A stretch of 64,000 bases of DNA, taken from positions 6,811,453 through 6,875,452 of the forward strand of contig JBBMOA010000003.1 of NCBI GenBank assembly GCA_037954235.1, read 5' to 3'. A program made the position numbers and the translations under genes. The first letter of the stretch is position 1. The number at the start of each line of letters is the position of its first letter. Under the pieces are notes generated by a model. That model was not told the DNA's origin and did no database searches. It was given only the letters and a program-made list of their open reading frames with translations. The stretch comes from Aulostomus chinensis. Its lineage: Eukaryota; Chordata; Actinopteri; Syngnathiformes; Aulostomidae. This document shows positions 11,811 through 24,400 of this stretch, piece by piece.

Positions 11811-13550
11811 GCATAAAAGAGGTCAGAAGTGAGCTTTAAGTTAAGGTTTGTGATGTAAATGATTTTTTTTTTTTTATTTTGCACTTTGTAGGTATGCAGA
11901 CTATGTGTTCATTAAATAAGCAGACACATGAAAGATACCCTGGTGACAAAAAGAACAATCAAACTACATTCACTTCCTGCCTTCCCTGCTCTGTTGCCTC
12001 TACAGATATATTTGAGTGGAATAGTCATCGCTATCTTGTGCTTGTTAACTCATTCTCAGTAAATTCTTTACGACCCAAGCTGAAATAGTAACCCCTTTGA
12101 GACATGCCATTAGATGTAACCCCCCCCCCCCCATGCATAAAAACCTCATTAATTAAACTTTTCCTTTTGCAGTGGATTTCAGTGAACATGAGCTACAATT
12201 ACTTTTGTTTAAAATGTGACTGACTGATGGCTGCTAGATTTGGACTCAGTGCATTACTGACCAAACACCAGCTGTTTCACAGTGAATACGCACAGCTGGA
12301 TTGCAGTCTAAATGGACTACTGGAGCATTCAGTAATGTATCCTCAGGCCCAAGGTCAGTTATAGAGCATATGGCCCGTCACACAGCTAGCACAGACAGAA
12401 GTGTGTATTTACTACTACGGCAAGGAAGGTTTAATACTGATGTGGCTTGGTGGTGGTATTTCGTTGATTTAAGACCAGTGTAAGAGTTTGACATCAGACC
12501 AAGATTGGTTCCTGCTCAAAGTAACATCAGCATGATGTCTAGGACACTGTCTTTTTGATGTGAAATCATTCAAAAATTCAACCCCCACCAGACAGAAAGT
12601 TTCTAGAACAGTTTTGAGTTGTGTTTTAAGGTAAAACAGCATTTTCATTTGCTTTAAAAGGTTTCACACATCTACATTGTAGAATTAAATTAGTAATTCC
12701 AGTTCATGTTTTTCAAACAGTCCAACAGTAGTTGTCACTTAACAGAACTATGACTATTACCGCCTGTTATATTGGGAACATTTGTTGTACGTTGGGATTA
12801 CTCTGATCATACTTGGCACAACAATGCCTGAGGCAAGCATCTGTCCTCAACATGTTAGTGAACTATTCAACCGCCTAACACACCTCAACTCAAATTTATT
12901 TATTTGGCCCTGTGAGCAGACACAAGGCCATAGATTAGCCCTGCTAACGGTAAAATGGCAGGCAAACAATTAAAAACTACAACAGAAATAGCAGCATACA
13001 TACTGCAACATTTAATTAAATGGACCCCTATGGCATAAAAATATTAAGCGTGTCATAGCTGCCTTCATGATCACACTCTCATAAAAACCATACAGCAAAC
13101 AAAAAGAGTGTCTTTTCCCATCAGAGCCCCAAGGCACATCCAGTTGGCTGCACTAACACGGCAGTCTTTGTGTGTGTTAGCACCTTTACTGGAGCATGTC
13201 ACTTGCAGGGAATAGTGTGGAAGTTAGGTGTGAAAGGTTGGTGTTGCCAAAGTCAAGTACAATGACTGCTGCATCAGGATGTGAGTTCTCCACACAGGGG
13301 ATTTAGGTTGCTTCTGCAGTGCTGGATATGTTGGCTTGAGATAAAGATGGAATATATACCTCAACTATAATAACTGGAGCAAACTACTTGACTGTTAGAA
13401 AAGGTTGTACTGCTCTAGAATTTAAAAAATGATACTTTGACTGCAATCGTCTTATATTAGTATCAATAGTGACACAGCATTATAAGCTGTATTTCTGCCT
13501 TGGAAAGCTTGAGTACAAGTATAACATACCAAAATACAAATTTATATATC
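11811..13550. other. Intronic sequence, no gene
   Basis: I see AT-rich unique sequence and a C run at 12121-12132. There is no exon or recognisable repeat. Confidence 0.4.
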
Positions 13551-13551
13551 G

Positions 13552-13552
<1 letters not shown>

Positions 13553-13590
<38 letters not shown>
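13553..13590. repeat. (CA)n microsatellite
   Basis: An uninterrupted CA tract of about 17 units. Confidence 0.95.
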
Positions 13591-13591
<1 letters not shown>

Positions 13592-14772
13592 GGCAGGCAG
13601 GAGTTGTGCCTCATCAGTTGCTGTCTAAGAAATAAACTAATGCTGACATTTTACACACCTTCACATTTTACCAATGTCAGACTTTAAACATACACAGATA
13701 ATATATATTCCTTGTTTCATGTGTGTATGAAAACAGAATGAGGATTACTTTACTGACAATACACACACTTTATCAAGGTATAAACTTATTTACAGAAGTA
13801 AATCTCTTTGGTATATGTCCCATACCATTTACTTACGTTGATCATACATTATTATTTACATGAAATGTAGAAGTGAGCCAGGAAAAAAGGTTAAGGTTTT
13901 CAAATTTTCCAGGATTCATTTTCTATTCTGTTAAGATTTGTAGACAAACTTAATAGTAAGCACTTTGTCCACAATTCATTGAGTTTTAGGAGTCAAATTT
14001 CAGTGAATGAATGCCTTTCCCTATTTGATTACAGAATGATTTGGTGGCTTGCCATCCAAGATTCAATGAATGAATGAATGCTGGATCTGACCGACATCTG
14101 TGAAACCAATAACAGGTCAAATATAAACCCTCATGAAGATGCATGAGCGGCGGTGCAGGCAGCTGAGGAAGACAAACACATCAAAGAGGAGTGGGGATTC
14201 AAAGGAAGTGAGCGCTGTAGCAACATGAAGATGGACTTGGTCCAGGAGGACCACAGTTACAAACAGAGAGGTAGTTACACTTCACTGGGTGCAGGCAGTT
14301 ATCACATGATCTAAAGGGCAACTTTGTTCATTTACCAGGCCTGAAAAATATGGAAAAGAAACCACAATTTATATAACATTATTCTGTCTGCTGTTGTGAT
14401 TGTGATACGATTATAGTGGGAATAGTACTTTGGGCATGATGATGATGTTCTTGCTGGTTCAATACTGAACTGTAAGGCACCAGTGTTATGGGCAGGTGAC
14501 TTCTGTTCCAGTCCTGTGTGCAACTACAAGCATCACATTTACATTTCCTAAAGATGTTGTTTTAATTCTGCAACATGCATGACTTTAAGCCCCTGCTTAT
14601 CAATGCAGAGTCAGCATTCACATAACTTTCAGCTATTGACCTTACAAACAGCTTTTAATATTTTCAGCAGCTTTTAAAAAAAAATCACACTTTATATTTC
14701 ATAAGGGTTTTGGAGATTTTCAGAAAAGAGAGGCTGAAATTTGTTCAAACAAGGGGTTCTAAAACTTTTTTG
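13591..14772. other. Intronic sequence, no gene
   Basis: There is no supported coding or RNA feature, only a short GAATGAATGAATG tract near 14065. Confidence 0.4.
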
Positions 14773-14785
14773 TAACCAAGTACCA

Positions 14786-15133
14786 TCCATTTTCTACACT
14801 TATCCTGTTCAGGGTCATGGGGGGGCTGGAGCCTATCCCAGCTGCCTTTGGGCGTGAGGCGGGGTTCACCCTGGACAGGTCACCAGTCCATCGCAGGGCC
14901 AACACAGATAGACAGACAACCATTCACACCTACAGTCAATTTTGAGTATCAATCAGTCTCGTCCCCTTTTGATGTCTTTGGACGGTGGGAGGAAGACGGA
15001 GTACCTGGAGAGAACCCACGCAGGCACAGGGAGAACATGCAGACTCCACACAGAAAGACCACATGCTCGAGCGGGGGGGTGAACCTTCTTGCTGTGAGAC
15101 AACAGTGCTAACCACTGCACCACCGTGCCGCCC
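14786..15133 (-). mobile_element. Family 1 SINE with perfect target-site duplication
   Basis: It has head, body and tail on the minus strand (GTGCCGCC-type head end near 15130, CCATCCATTTTC tail near 14783). Perfect 13-bp direct repeats TAACCAAGTACCA flank it at 14773-14785 and 15134-15146. Confidence 0.87.
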
Positions 15134-15236
15134 TAACCAAGTACCACCGTATAGCAAAAAATTAAACCCTCCAACAACAACGAAGAACAAACAAAGTTAA
15201 AAAATACAGAAGCACAGCAGCTCTACTCAGCTACAT

Positions 15237-15780
15237 CAGGGGTGGACAAAATGTTTCCTCAGAGGGCCTCACTGGCTTGGATAAGTGAGTGAGGGGCCAC
15301 ACATCCAACAATCAGAAGGAAACATGAAGCACACGTGCGGGAACATGTTCACAACCCTGTCCTTGTTTTCAAATTTATGTGTCAATCAGATGAACTATGA
15401 GGTAAAATGAAAAGATCCACTTTTTGCTAATTGTGTTGATGTAGTGATCTATGATGAAAGACAATTATGTTACAAATATATGAAGACAAGTCGTTTGGTG
15501 GAGTCTTTGATATCTGTGCTCTCATCCAGCATGATGGAGAAACGAGAAATCAGCCACCATGAGACGCAATGGTGCTGCACTGAGCACCATTCCAACATGC
15601 ATACGGTTGCTATGCAACCAAGAGGTGAACCAGAAAGTTTTCTAATCACACCCATCAGACTGTATCTTACTGTCAATCAGAGGAAAGCGCTGGCTCTGTG
15701 GAGGTGTGTATGTTCATCCTCAAGACAATACAGTAGTTGGAGCGTTTCAGCTCATATGGGAGCTACGGCCTCATGATGAT
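15237..15780 (-). mobile_element. hAT-type transposon remnant
   Basis: The left edge CAGGGGTGGACAAA resembles the common hAT terminus. On the minus strand near 15470-15550 a short frame reads FSIMLDESTDIKDSTKRLV, a motif typical of hAT transposase catalytic regions (LDESTD). The right end and most of the gene are gone, so the right boundary is a guess. Confidence 0.5.
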
Positions 15781-17054
15781 TGTTTCAAGGGTTATTTCAT
15801 GCTGACCAGCACCAGGATGATCTTGTCCTTCATCACCACCGTTGTGATCTATGATTCCCTCCAGCCAGATTACCTGCTATTAAACTACTGGTGTCACACG
15901 TTTGAATCATGGGCCTGGACTGCTTCAGTGATTTGTGTTTTTTGAGAAAAAAGTCCAGCAGTTGGTTTTTCAGCTGGGGGTGTTTGGTTAAAAGGTTCTG
16001 TTGGGGTGCACTGTTTCAATGGATTCACTGCTGAGAACTTCACCACATCCTTTCCTCAGTCCAACTGAATCCAAATGACGATAACTTGAGTCATATAGCT
16101 CTTGTGTCATTTGTTGCTAACATTAGCAGGAGCAGGAGCAGTGCACCGTATTTTGCCTACTGTTTTACAGCATAGTTGGGAGTACTGTTGGGAGTTGGCT
16201 CTAAAAGTCCTAGCCATACATCACACTTGCTTAAAGCACTCCTTTTTTCTTTGCAAAATAGTCTTTGAATAATTGTCTGTCTCAAAAGTATTTGGTAATG
16301 AGGCCATTAGTTCATTAAACCCTTTGCCACAGACCACACTGATGGACAAAATGTCTTTCTTCATCAGTGAGCAGATTCCCTGTCTGATTTCCTCAGATTG
16401 CATCTCTAAACAAGGATGGCAACTTTTGTTATTTTGCTCTGGCAATGTCGCATGACTGTATGTGCCGGGATGTATGGTGGGTTCTGCACAGCCTGTAACA
16501 GCTCTTGGCTTGACTGAGCAAGAAGAAAAAAGTTCCAAACTGATGTTTCACGGTTAATTTCTTTCTCGCCATTTTCATCTCTTGCACCATACAAAGCAGA
16601 GGGAAACCTGGAAAAAAAAAAAAATCTGTATAAATAACATTTCACAGTTCCTCTGGTCAAACACAGTTCTATGAGAAAGCTTAACATCAAGTCACTTCAA
16701 AGAAGTATCAAAGTAACTTCATTTAACAATCACAACACACTCTAATAACCAGTGCAAAATACATATTTGAATTTGAGATTCTTCCGCAAGCAGTTAATTC
16801 CCCAGGCAAATCTAAACATTACAAAACACCTCGTGCAATCGCACAACACCAAGCACCAAAATGATTTCCTCCTCAAACAAACAAGCCAAACACATCCGTT
16901 AACCGCTTTTCAAATGAGGTGGCAAATGAAAGAAAGAGAGAAATCATTTCACGAAACCAATGTTACCTGGAGTGAAGGCAATTAAAACCCCCTCATATAT
17001 CTCAGTCTACTCACAGTGGGTGTTAACCAAAGATTTCCAATTGTTTTTCTCTTA
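15781..17054. other. Intronic sequence, no gene
   Basis: There are short reading frames only. None is bounded by splice sites or has a recognisable domain. Confidence 0.4.
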
Positions 17055-17583
17055 TTAGGGCCTGAGCCTGAAGGCACCTCAGGCGAAGACCCTATTATGT
17101 TTGCTCGGCAGAGCAACACATTAGCAGCACTAAAAACACGAAAAACACACACACATTTAATGCTTACAATGGAAACCAATGGGAAGGCCGTGTCCTCTCA
17201 TGGTACATACTCTCAAACAAACGCTTCTCACGTCTACCCCATACATCCCACAGCTTTAACAAACACACCACTGGATTCCTGACAAAAATCCCTACAAACA
17301 TATGTTACTATGTGTCACTTTTGATCAACGAATGCCGACTTATTCAGCTTTTCCACACTACAATTCTGTTAATCCTCCTCTCTCTCCACTCTAGCACAGA
17401 TCAAAGACAGAGCAGTGGGGGAGGGGTTCTTAAAGGGCCAGCTCTCAGCTCTGCTCTCACTCTCTGCATCAGACTCAGGCTTCTAACTCCTAAACTACTA
17501 CCTACACACTTGGCCAATACACCGCTGGATTCGGGCCGGTGTCAAGGACGCGGCTGTAGGCCGTGCGGGGGATCAGGCCCTAA
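17055..17583. mobile_element. Non-autonomous TIR element, copy A
   Basis: It begins TTAGGGCCTGAGC and ends GATCAGGCCCTAA, inverted ends matching at 12 of 13 positions. Its sequence matches the reverse complement of parts of the element at 43693-44840 (for example GGCGAAGACCCTATTATGTT near one end and the GTGTCAAGGACGCGG block near the other). It is about half as long, so it is an internally deleted relative in the opposite orientation. About 22 bases beyond the right TIR also match the other copy, so the true boundary may be wider. Confidence 0.65.
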
Positions 17584-17935
17584 CAACCCTGCTTGCAGCT
17601 TTAATTAGGGCCTGTCTTTGTCTCTTGTTACTGTCGACATCTCTCTCCAGCGCTCCTACTCTGACTTACATGTGTACATACCACATCTCTATACGCCATG
17701 TGAATGTTAATAAAACACATGATGAGGTAACCAAATATTCAAATATGCAATCAAAACAACTCTTTTTGTTTTTTGTTTGTTTTCTCTACTTCTTGATGAA
17801 GTCATGTGGTCATCGTTGCTATGGCTGCTGGATGGTATCTGTCATTCATATATGAATTTAGGTAGTTTTTACCACTTCTAACTATGCCCTTTCTGCTTGT
17901 TCTTTTGAGGATGAGAGGCTGCACAAACACGCGTG

Positions 17936-17970
17936 TGCGCACACACACACACACACCTACACACACGTAC
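17936..17970. repeat. Short CA-rich microsatellite
   Basis: An interrupted CA run in the intron upstream of the first coding exon of cdk18. Confidence 0.8.
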
Positions 17971-18311
17971 TAAAGCATGATGACAGAGGAATGGTGGGAA
18001 CCTAATGCAGCACTCCTGATGCCCACAGACCAGAGAAAAAGAAAAATGACAGACACAAGAGCAGGTGATGAGTAACTACTAGGGCCACTGGGACGAAGGG
18101 GGCAGATGAGCGGGACAAATTTTATGAGCTGCTTTTTGCTTCTAGATCACACGGCAAACATCCATTCCTGCTCTATGAAACAATTTTGAAGCTCATGTCA
18201 TGGAGACAATAATACTTTGTTGCTAGATCACTCACTGTAATGATGATGATGATGATGATATGATTGGTTTTAGACATGCAGGACAATGACTCTGTGTTTG
18301 TCTTCCACCAG

Positions 18312-18441
18312 ATTTGGCTCCTCAGCAACATGAACAAGATGAAGAACTTTAAGAGGCGTTTCTCTCTTTCCGTTCCTCGCACGGAGACCATCGAGGAGTT
18401 CACTGAACAGATCAACCAGTTCAACATTCAACACTCTCAAG
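18312..18441 (+). CDS. cdk18: cdk18 coding exon 1 (start codon at 18330)
   Basis: The exon starts after CCACCAG (18305-18311), and ATG at 18330 opens residues 1-37. The donor is GTAGAT and the exon ends with one base of Gly 38. It holds the RRFSLS phospho-motif. Confidence 0.9.
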
Positions 18442-21400
18442 GTAGATTTATCAGTAACTGAAGCGTTATTCAACTGTTTGGCAGGCACTGGATCGAAACC
18501 TTATAGCAGCAATGATTTGTTTCATAAGAATGTATCAAATGGAAATGTATTATGTGCTCAGAGAGGCAACAGTGGATCTCTTCAGCCCTTACAGAGCTTC
18601 TATCCAATTCTAGCTGGCTGTTTAGCTGTCTTGCTGCAACCTTACTGTTTGGTTGGCTTGCAGCTTGTTTAAAACTTGATTTGTAACTAGCAGATGAATT
18701 TGAGCCTTTAGCTGCTAAATTAAGTAAGAAACCTGCTACTCTGAATACAAAAAATCTGCATGACAAGCACAAGGTGTATGGGTTTACTGTCACCTCTGAT
18801 CTGCAGCCACAGCTCCAGTGAGAGCCCGAAGGTGAGTGTATTGTTGCTGCACACACTGTCACACACAGTCACACTGTCACACACAGTCTCACACAGAGAG
18901 GCAGGAAGAAGCTGTGGCAAGGCAGCAGAGTATCTGCGTCTGCAGCACAGGGGCACGAGCCCACTGCTCGTGCCCCTGTGCTGCACTTCCTGGGGGCCAG
19001 CACAGAGGCCTAGGCCATATTGCTGGCCCCCCTGGATGGAGAAAAAAAGCATTTATGATCGAAATAATCCCAGAGACTTCAGCAGGAGAACTGTATGCTT
19101 TTCATTTAAAAGGAAACCAAAAGGCTCAAAAGAGGAAAATGTATTAAAAAAAATGACAGTGGAGCATTTGTAGCTACCAGACAGCCTAGGTTAATGGAAA
19201 CAGTGCTTCAATTAAAGGAACATAATTACTACACATCAACCAGATCTCTGGGATAAATAAATGTTTATTTTACTTGTCATAAAAAAGGCTGGCATAGAAG
19301 AGATTTATTAGCAAAGGACCTCATAGTTCATTGTCAGAGATGGCTTTGGCTGATAACAAAGTTGTTTTTGTTGGAGTGGGTGGAATAGGAAGCAAGATTG
19401 TACTTATTGTTACAGTAGCAGAGTATCAGAGCCAGCAGAAGCCATTCATGCAGGCTATAACAACGGCTGAACCACTCACAGCATTTTGATGGAGTGGGAA
19501 TTGGACCAGAAAAAATATAGGCTTTGGCCAGGCTCTGGATGGTGATCACTGGGGGCTTGAGTTGATAACAGAGTATGTTTATGCACGACATCATTCGTAC
19601 ACAATCACAATGTGAGCTGTATTTATGGTAAGGTATTTCAGCATTGGAGTCCTTCAACGATGTCTGCCACTTTGGCACTGGTCGACAGCAGAAAGCATGT
19701 GAGTGTATGCAGGCGTTCAACAGACCAGATAACGGTGTCACCAATAATTACTTGTCTTCACAGGCACTATGTAAACAGAATGAGGGAGTTGGCTTAATGT
19801 AGTCCGCTACATTAGTTGGAGAGACATTGGAAACAACAAAGTTGATGGGACCAGTTTCACCCAGCGAATCACCACCAGAGGTGAAGCTATCAGCTGGTGG
19901 GAACCTTGTGCCACCTTAGAAATGTCCAAAGTGTGGCATACACTATACAATTTCAGAAATGTTAATTGCAACGTACACCATCCAAATTTAAAAGTCTATA
20001 ATGTAAAGCCAACCTCTCAATTATTGTGCTCAGATTATACATGTCAACACAGCCCCACCGAGGCATAAACAGACTAGGCACATGTTCAGGACCCTGTAAC
20101 CGGGGGCCTCTAAAGCATTTCATCATTTCTTTTAGTTTTTTGCTTGTTTGTTTGTTTGTTTTTTTGTTTGGTTTTTTTGCAGGCTTGTGATGATAAAAAT
20201 ATCATTCAAAGTATGTTATTATCCAAAAGCTGCAATATTGTAATATATACACTTGCTGGTGTAGTGATTCCCTCTGCCTTTAATGATCAGAGCACGGATG
20301 GTGACAATCACAGCATTCATGTTCATGAGCACCGTGCTGCTCCTGCACATTCGTTATTGAATTGACGGGAGAGAGGAGCAGGAGCAGGTTTAAATAGTTA
20401 GATCACGTTAATGGAACATATTGCAAAACACTTGCATTTCCCTCTCGGGCTTTAAAAAAACGGGAGAAAGCAGAAGGTGAGAAAGAAGGGCAAGAAAAAG
20501 GTATGTCTGATAACAATGTTGGGTGTAAAGGCGACTTGGAAAATGCGAGTGACTAGTTAACAATCTGGGTAATGTTATCTTTCTGTGCAAGATACACATT
20601 TGATAAAAGGTTCGTAAACAAGGGAAAACCACTTAATATCCTATAAATCTAAATCCACTTTCTTGAGTGTATATATTAGCTAGGTTTGCAGTGGTCAGCA
20701 CTGTCACCTCGCAGCAAGAAGGTTGTGGGTTTTGAGCCCCAGCTCGGGCACAGGATCTTTCTGTGTGGAGTCTCCATGTTCTCCCTGTTCCTGTGTGGGT
20801 TCTCTCCGGGTCCTCCAGCTTCCTCCCACAGTCCAAAGACATCAAGTGGGGACTAGGCTAATTGGATACTCTAAACTGACTGTAGGTGTGACTGTGAGTG
20901 TGAATGGTTGTCTGTCTCTATGTGTTGGTCCTGTGATGGACTGCTGAGCCGTCCAGAGTGAACCCCACCTCTCACCTGAAGGCTGCTGGGATAGGCTCCA
21001 CCCCCCGCGACCCTTAACAGGATAAACAGTAGGAAATGGATGGATGGATGTGAGCTACGTGGTTTAACCTTGAAAACGTATTTTATTTGTAGTTAGTCTA
21101 CTTTGCAAATTGAAGTTTAAGACTTTGTGTATCGTGAGCTTGAACTCTGGTTACCTCACTTCTTGGTTTATATGAACATAGATAACAATGGTCCACTCTT
21201 GCTACTGAGTTTGGGGACAAGCAACACAGGGACAACGATGCAAAATTCACTCAGAAGCATACAAGAAAGAAGCAGCATAGTTACCTGCTTTTGCCAAATA
21301 GTTTTTGTGATTTTCTGTTACTGCATCTGCTTCCATGGCGACTACTTAATCAGAATCTGTGGATTAACATTCAGTCACATAACAAGGTTTTCAGACCTAG

Positions 21401-24400
21401 TTTAACCAGTTTATTCATAATAACAGATAAGAAATTGGATTATTAAACTTAGGGATATAAATGATCAATAGACAACAGTTATTAGGGATAGGGGGCCCCA
21501 ATATCAAATTTTCATGGGGCCCCATGATGGCTTGGACAAGCGCTTTGGGTTGGTACTGTGGCCCAGTGCTGCACACCAATTGTAATGCCAGATCCTGAGT
21601 GCTCACAGTCTGTCTAAAATGGACAGGAAACCAATAGCAAGGATAGGTGTGATGTAATATCACTAGCCTATAGCTACCCAGCCTGTTGGGATGGATTCTG
21701 TCAGTTCCAGAGAGTGAGGAACAACTGTTGCTCTGCAGCATTTTCCCTTGCCAGCTCACCTCTCTGCAGCATTTGTGTTGGTCGTGGGGGTCTGGTTAGA
21801 CGTGTCATTATTCTTCACTGCCACAACACCCGCACATGGCTTTGCCAAAGGACAACAACTGTGTTCATGGTGCCTGTTATAGGTTGAGTCCTCTGTTGAT
21901 TATGGCAAAAAACATGCCCATAGGCAAGTTCCAAATGCTCTGTGTCAGGCTGACTTTCAATATCTGTCTGATCCATGTCACCTTCTTTTGTGTTCCATCT
22001 GTCTGCAACCACCTTGAATCAGTCATTATGACAAAGTTTAGATGTATTACTTTATTCGTCCTTTGTTATATGAAATGTACAATCATACAAAATATTGCAT
22101 TTCAATATGAGAAAAAATTCTTGACATGTCCTAAACTTCAAGTTCTTTTGTTTTCTGTTATTCATGAATAAATTGATTTGTCATTTGTCCTCCAATTAAT
22201 GTTGCTATACTGAGTGTACTCATGATGCCATCTACAGTAGTAATTTCTAACAATTAAGATTTACTGTATATTGTACTTTTCAAGAAACTCAAGGACATTG
22301 ACCAAATGCCATGACTCTCCATGTCAGGCCTGACTCCAGATGGGCTGGATCCTCTGTCCCAAGATGCCAGTGTGACCACACCAGGGGTTCAGTCACCTTC
22401 CCAGCTCCACTATCACAACAAGGCCCAGCACAGACGCTTCTCCATGGAGGTCAGTAGTAGAGCTAGATACACAGTTTTCATAATGATTGGAGTGTTTATT
22501 GTTATTGGTGCAAAAGCCTTAAAAGAGCTGAGATTGTTTTTATGGAAGAAAGAGAAGGATAACGAATTGGCATTAGTGTAGTTGAGGGTTTTATGGTGTT
22601 CCAAGTTCAACCATCCCTACAGCGAGCAAACAACACGTTGAAGACTGAGTGAATGAAAGCAAAGGTAAATTAATCCGATACCAAGTCATACAGTAAGTAA
22701 TGTAACATAAGGCAACAGAAAATTGATATGTTTGCAAACAGAAATTTGATTTACTGTGGAACAATTTGATTTTAATAATCACATTATGGGCGATACGGTG
22801 GTGCAGTGGTCAGCACTGTCACCTCACAGTAAGAAGGCTCTGGGTCTGATTCGCGGCTCAGGCATGAGATCTTTCTGTGTGGAGTCTCCATGTTCTCCCT
22901 TTGCCTGTGTGGGTTCTCTCCAGGTACTCCAGCTTCCTCCCACAGTCCAAAGACATACAATTGGGGACGAGGCTGAGTGATACTCTAAATTGACTGTAGG
23001 CGTGGCTGTGAGTGTGAATGGTTGTCTGTTTTTGTAATTGTAATGATTTGTATGTATGCATTGTATGTATGTTTTGTGTGTCTGTGTTGGGACTCCCTTG
23101 AAAACGAGACGCTGCATCTCAAGGGGCTATCCTAAATAAACTGAAATTGAAAGACATGGCTTCAGACAGGATTTAGTCCTCAGTTAGACAACTGCTTGGG
23201 GAAGCAGCAGCTAGGATTATTTCCTTAGTTCTTTGTAAATGGAGCCAAAATGAACGTTTAAATGTGACTGACGAGATGCAGGTTAAATTTTAGATTAATT
23301 GTCCTATTGTATAATAAATGCAAAGTCATTGATTCTTTCTCTGACCTCAATAATTGCCATGATGGCAGCATATATCTGTGTGCTTTTAAAAATAAAAAAC
23401 TATGCTGTGACATGTGTTACTGGTTACGCACTCTCCTGTGTCTCTGATACACCAAGGAAAGGGGGGAGGTGTAGCTGCCATCTGTTTCATTCACACTAAC
23501 ATCCTATTTTAAAAACCCCTCTGGTAGCTTTGCTTATGCCAATTTAAGTCCAGTCCAGAATTAGAATCTACCTTTAAAAGCTTATAGTTCAGCCTGGAAC
23601 TTAAATTATTCTGCACAATTTAAGTTTTCTACATAGCCAAGAGCCTCTTTTCCAACCTGAGTTTGTGACAATAAAGCAGGATTCACAGAGTCAACATGTA
23701 TGCAGCCATAAACCTAATCAGCAACCTCTCCGGTCCAAGGTGTGAGTTGGTGCTAACAGAAATATAACCATGTCCTGACTGGACCCTGCAGGTAAAGTCT
23801 GCATGAGCATTATTATTATGATAATATATATTGTTATAATTATAATGCTATATCATCATTATAGCAATGGCAAAATATTGTCATAAAATAACATAATGAA
23901 AAAATATACAATTATATCATTAATTGGGATCTGGGACATTATATTGACTAACAAATAAGTTATCATTACAGGCCTAGCTGTTTCCCTCATGATGACCTTT
24001 ACTGTGTCGATGATGACGACAGATGACCAAACCAGAAAAAGGGTTTCATATAAAACCAGGCAGCCCTCTGAATGATTTTGATGATGTACATTTTCACAAC
24101 TGTTAGTGTATGTATGAAAACAATGAAGCTCAAACAACTGAGTAACTTCTGCCAAGGTTTTCCCTTGACCCAGTAAGGGGAACCTCAATTCCTCCTTCCG
24201 TATAAGAAGTCTACTTATCACTTTTAGCTTTTGGCATGCTGAACCTTCTACTGTGAAACAGGAGACTTGGATGGTATATGCATATATGTGGATGGGCCGG
24301 AGTAATTGGATGTATTGATGTTTGCCTGATTCCCATTAACTGTCCCTCCACAGCAGATGAAAGGCAGGGAGACAGATAGATAGGCAAGGACAGAGAAAGA

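Noticed and set aside
18941..18985. Hairpin called as a microRNA precursor
   Set aside because: The stem is perfectly paired, only 20 bp, with a 5-base loop, which is too short and too perfect for a typical animal pre-miRNA.
18760..19173. 137-codon frame over the hairpin region
   Set aside because: It runs through CACACAGTC repeats and palindromic DNA in an intron; the open frame on several frames reflects composition.
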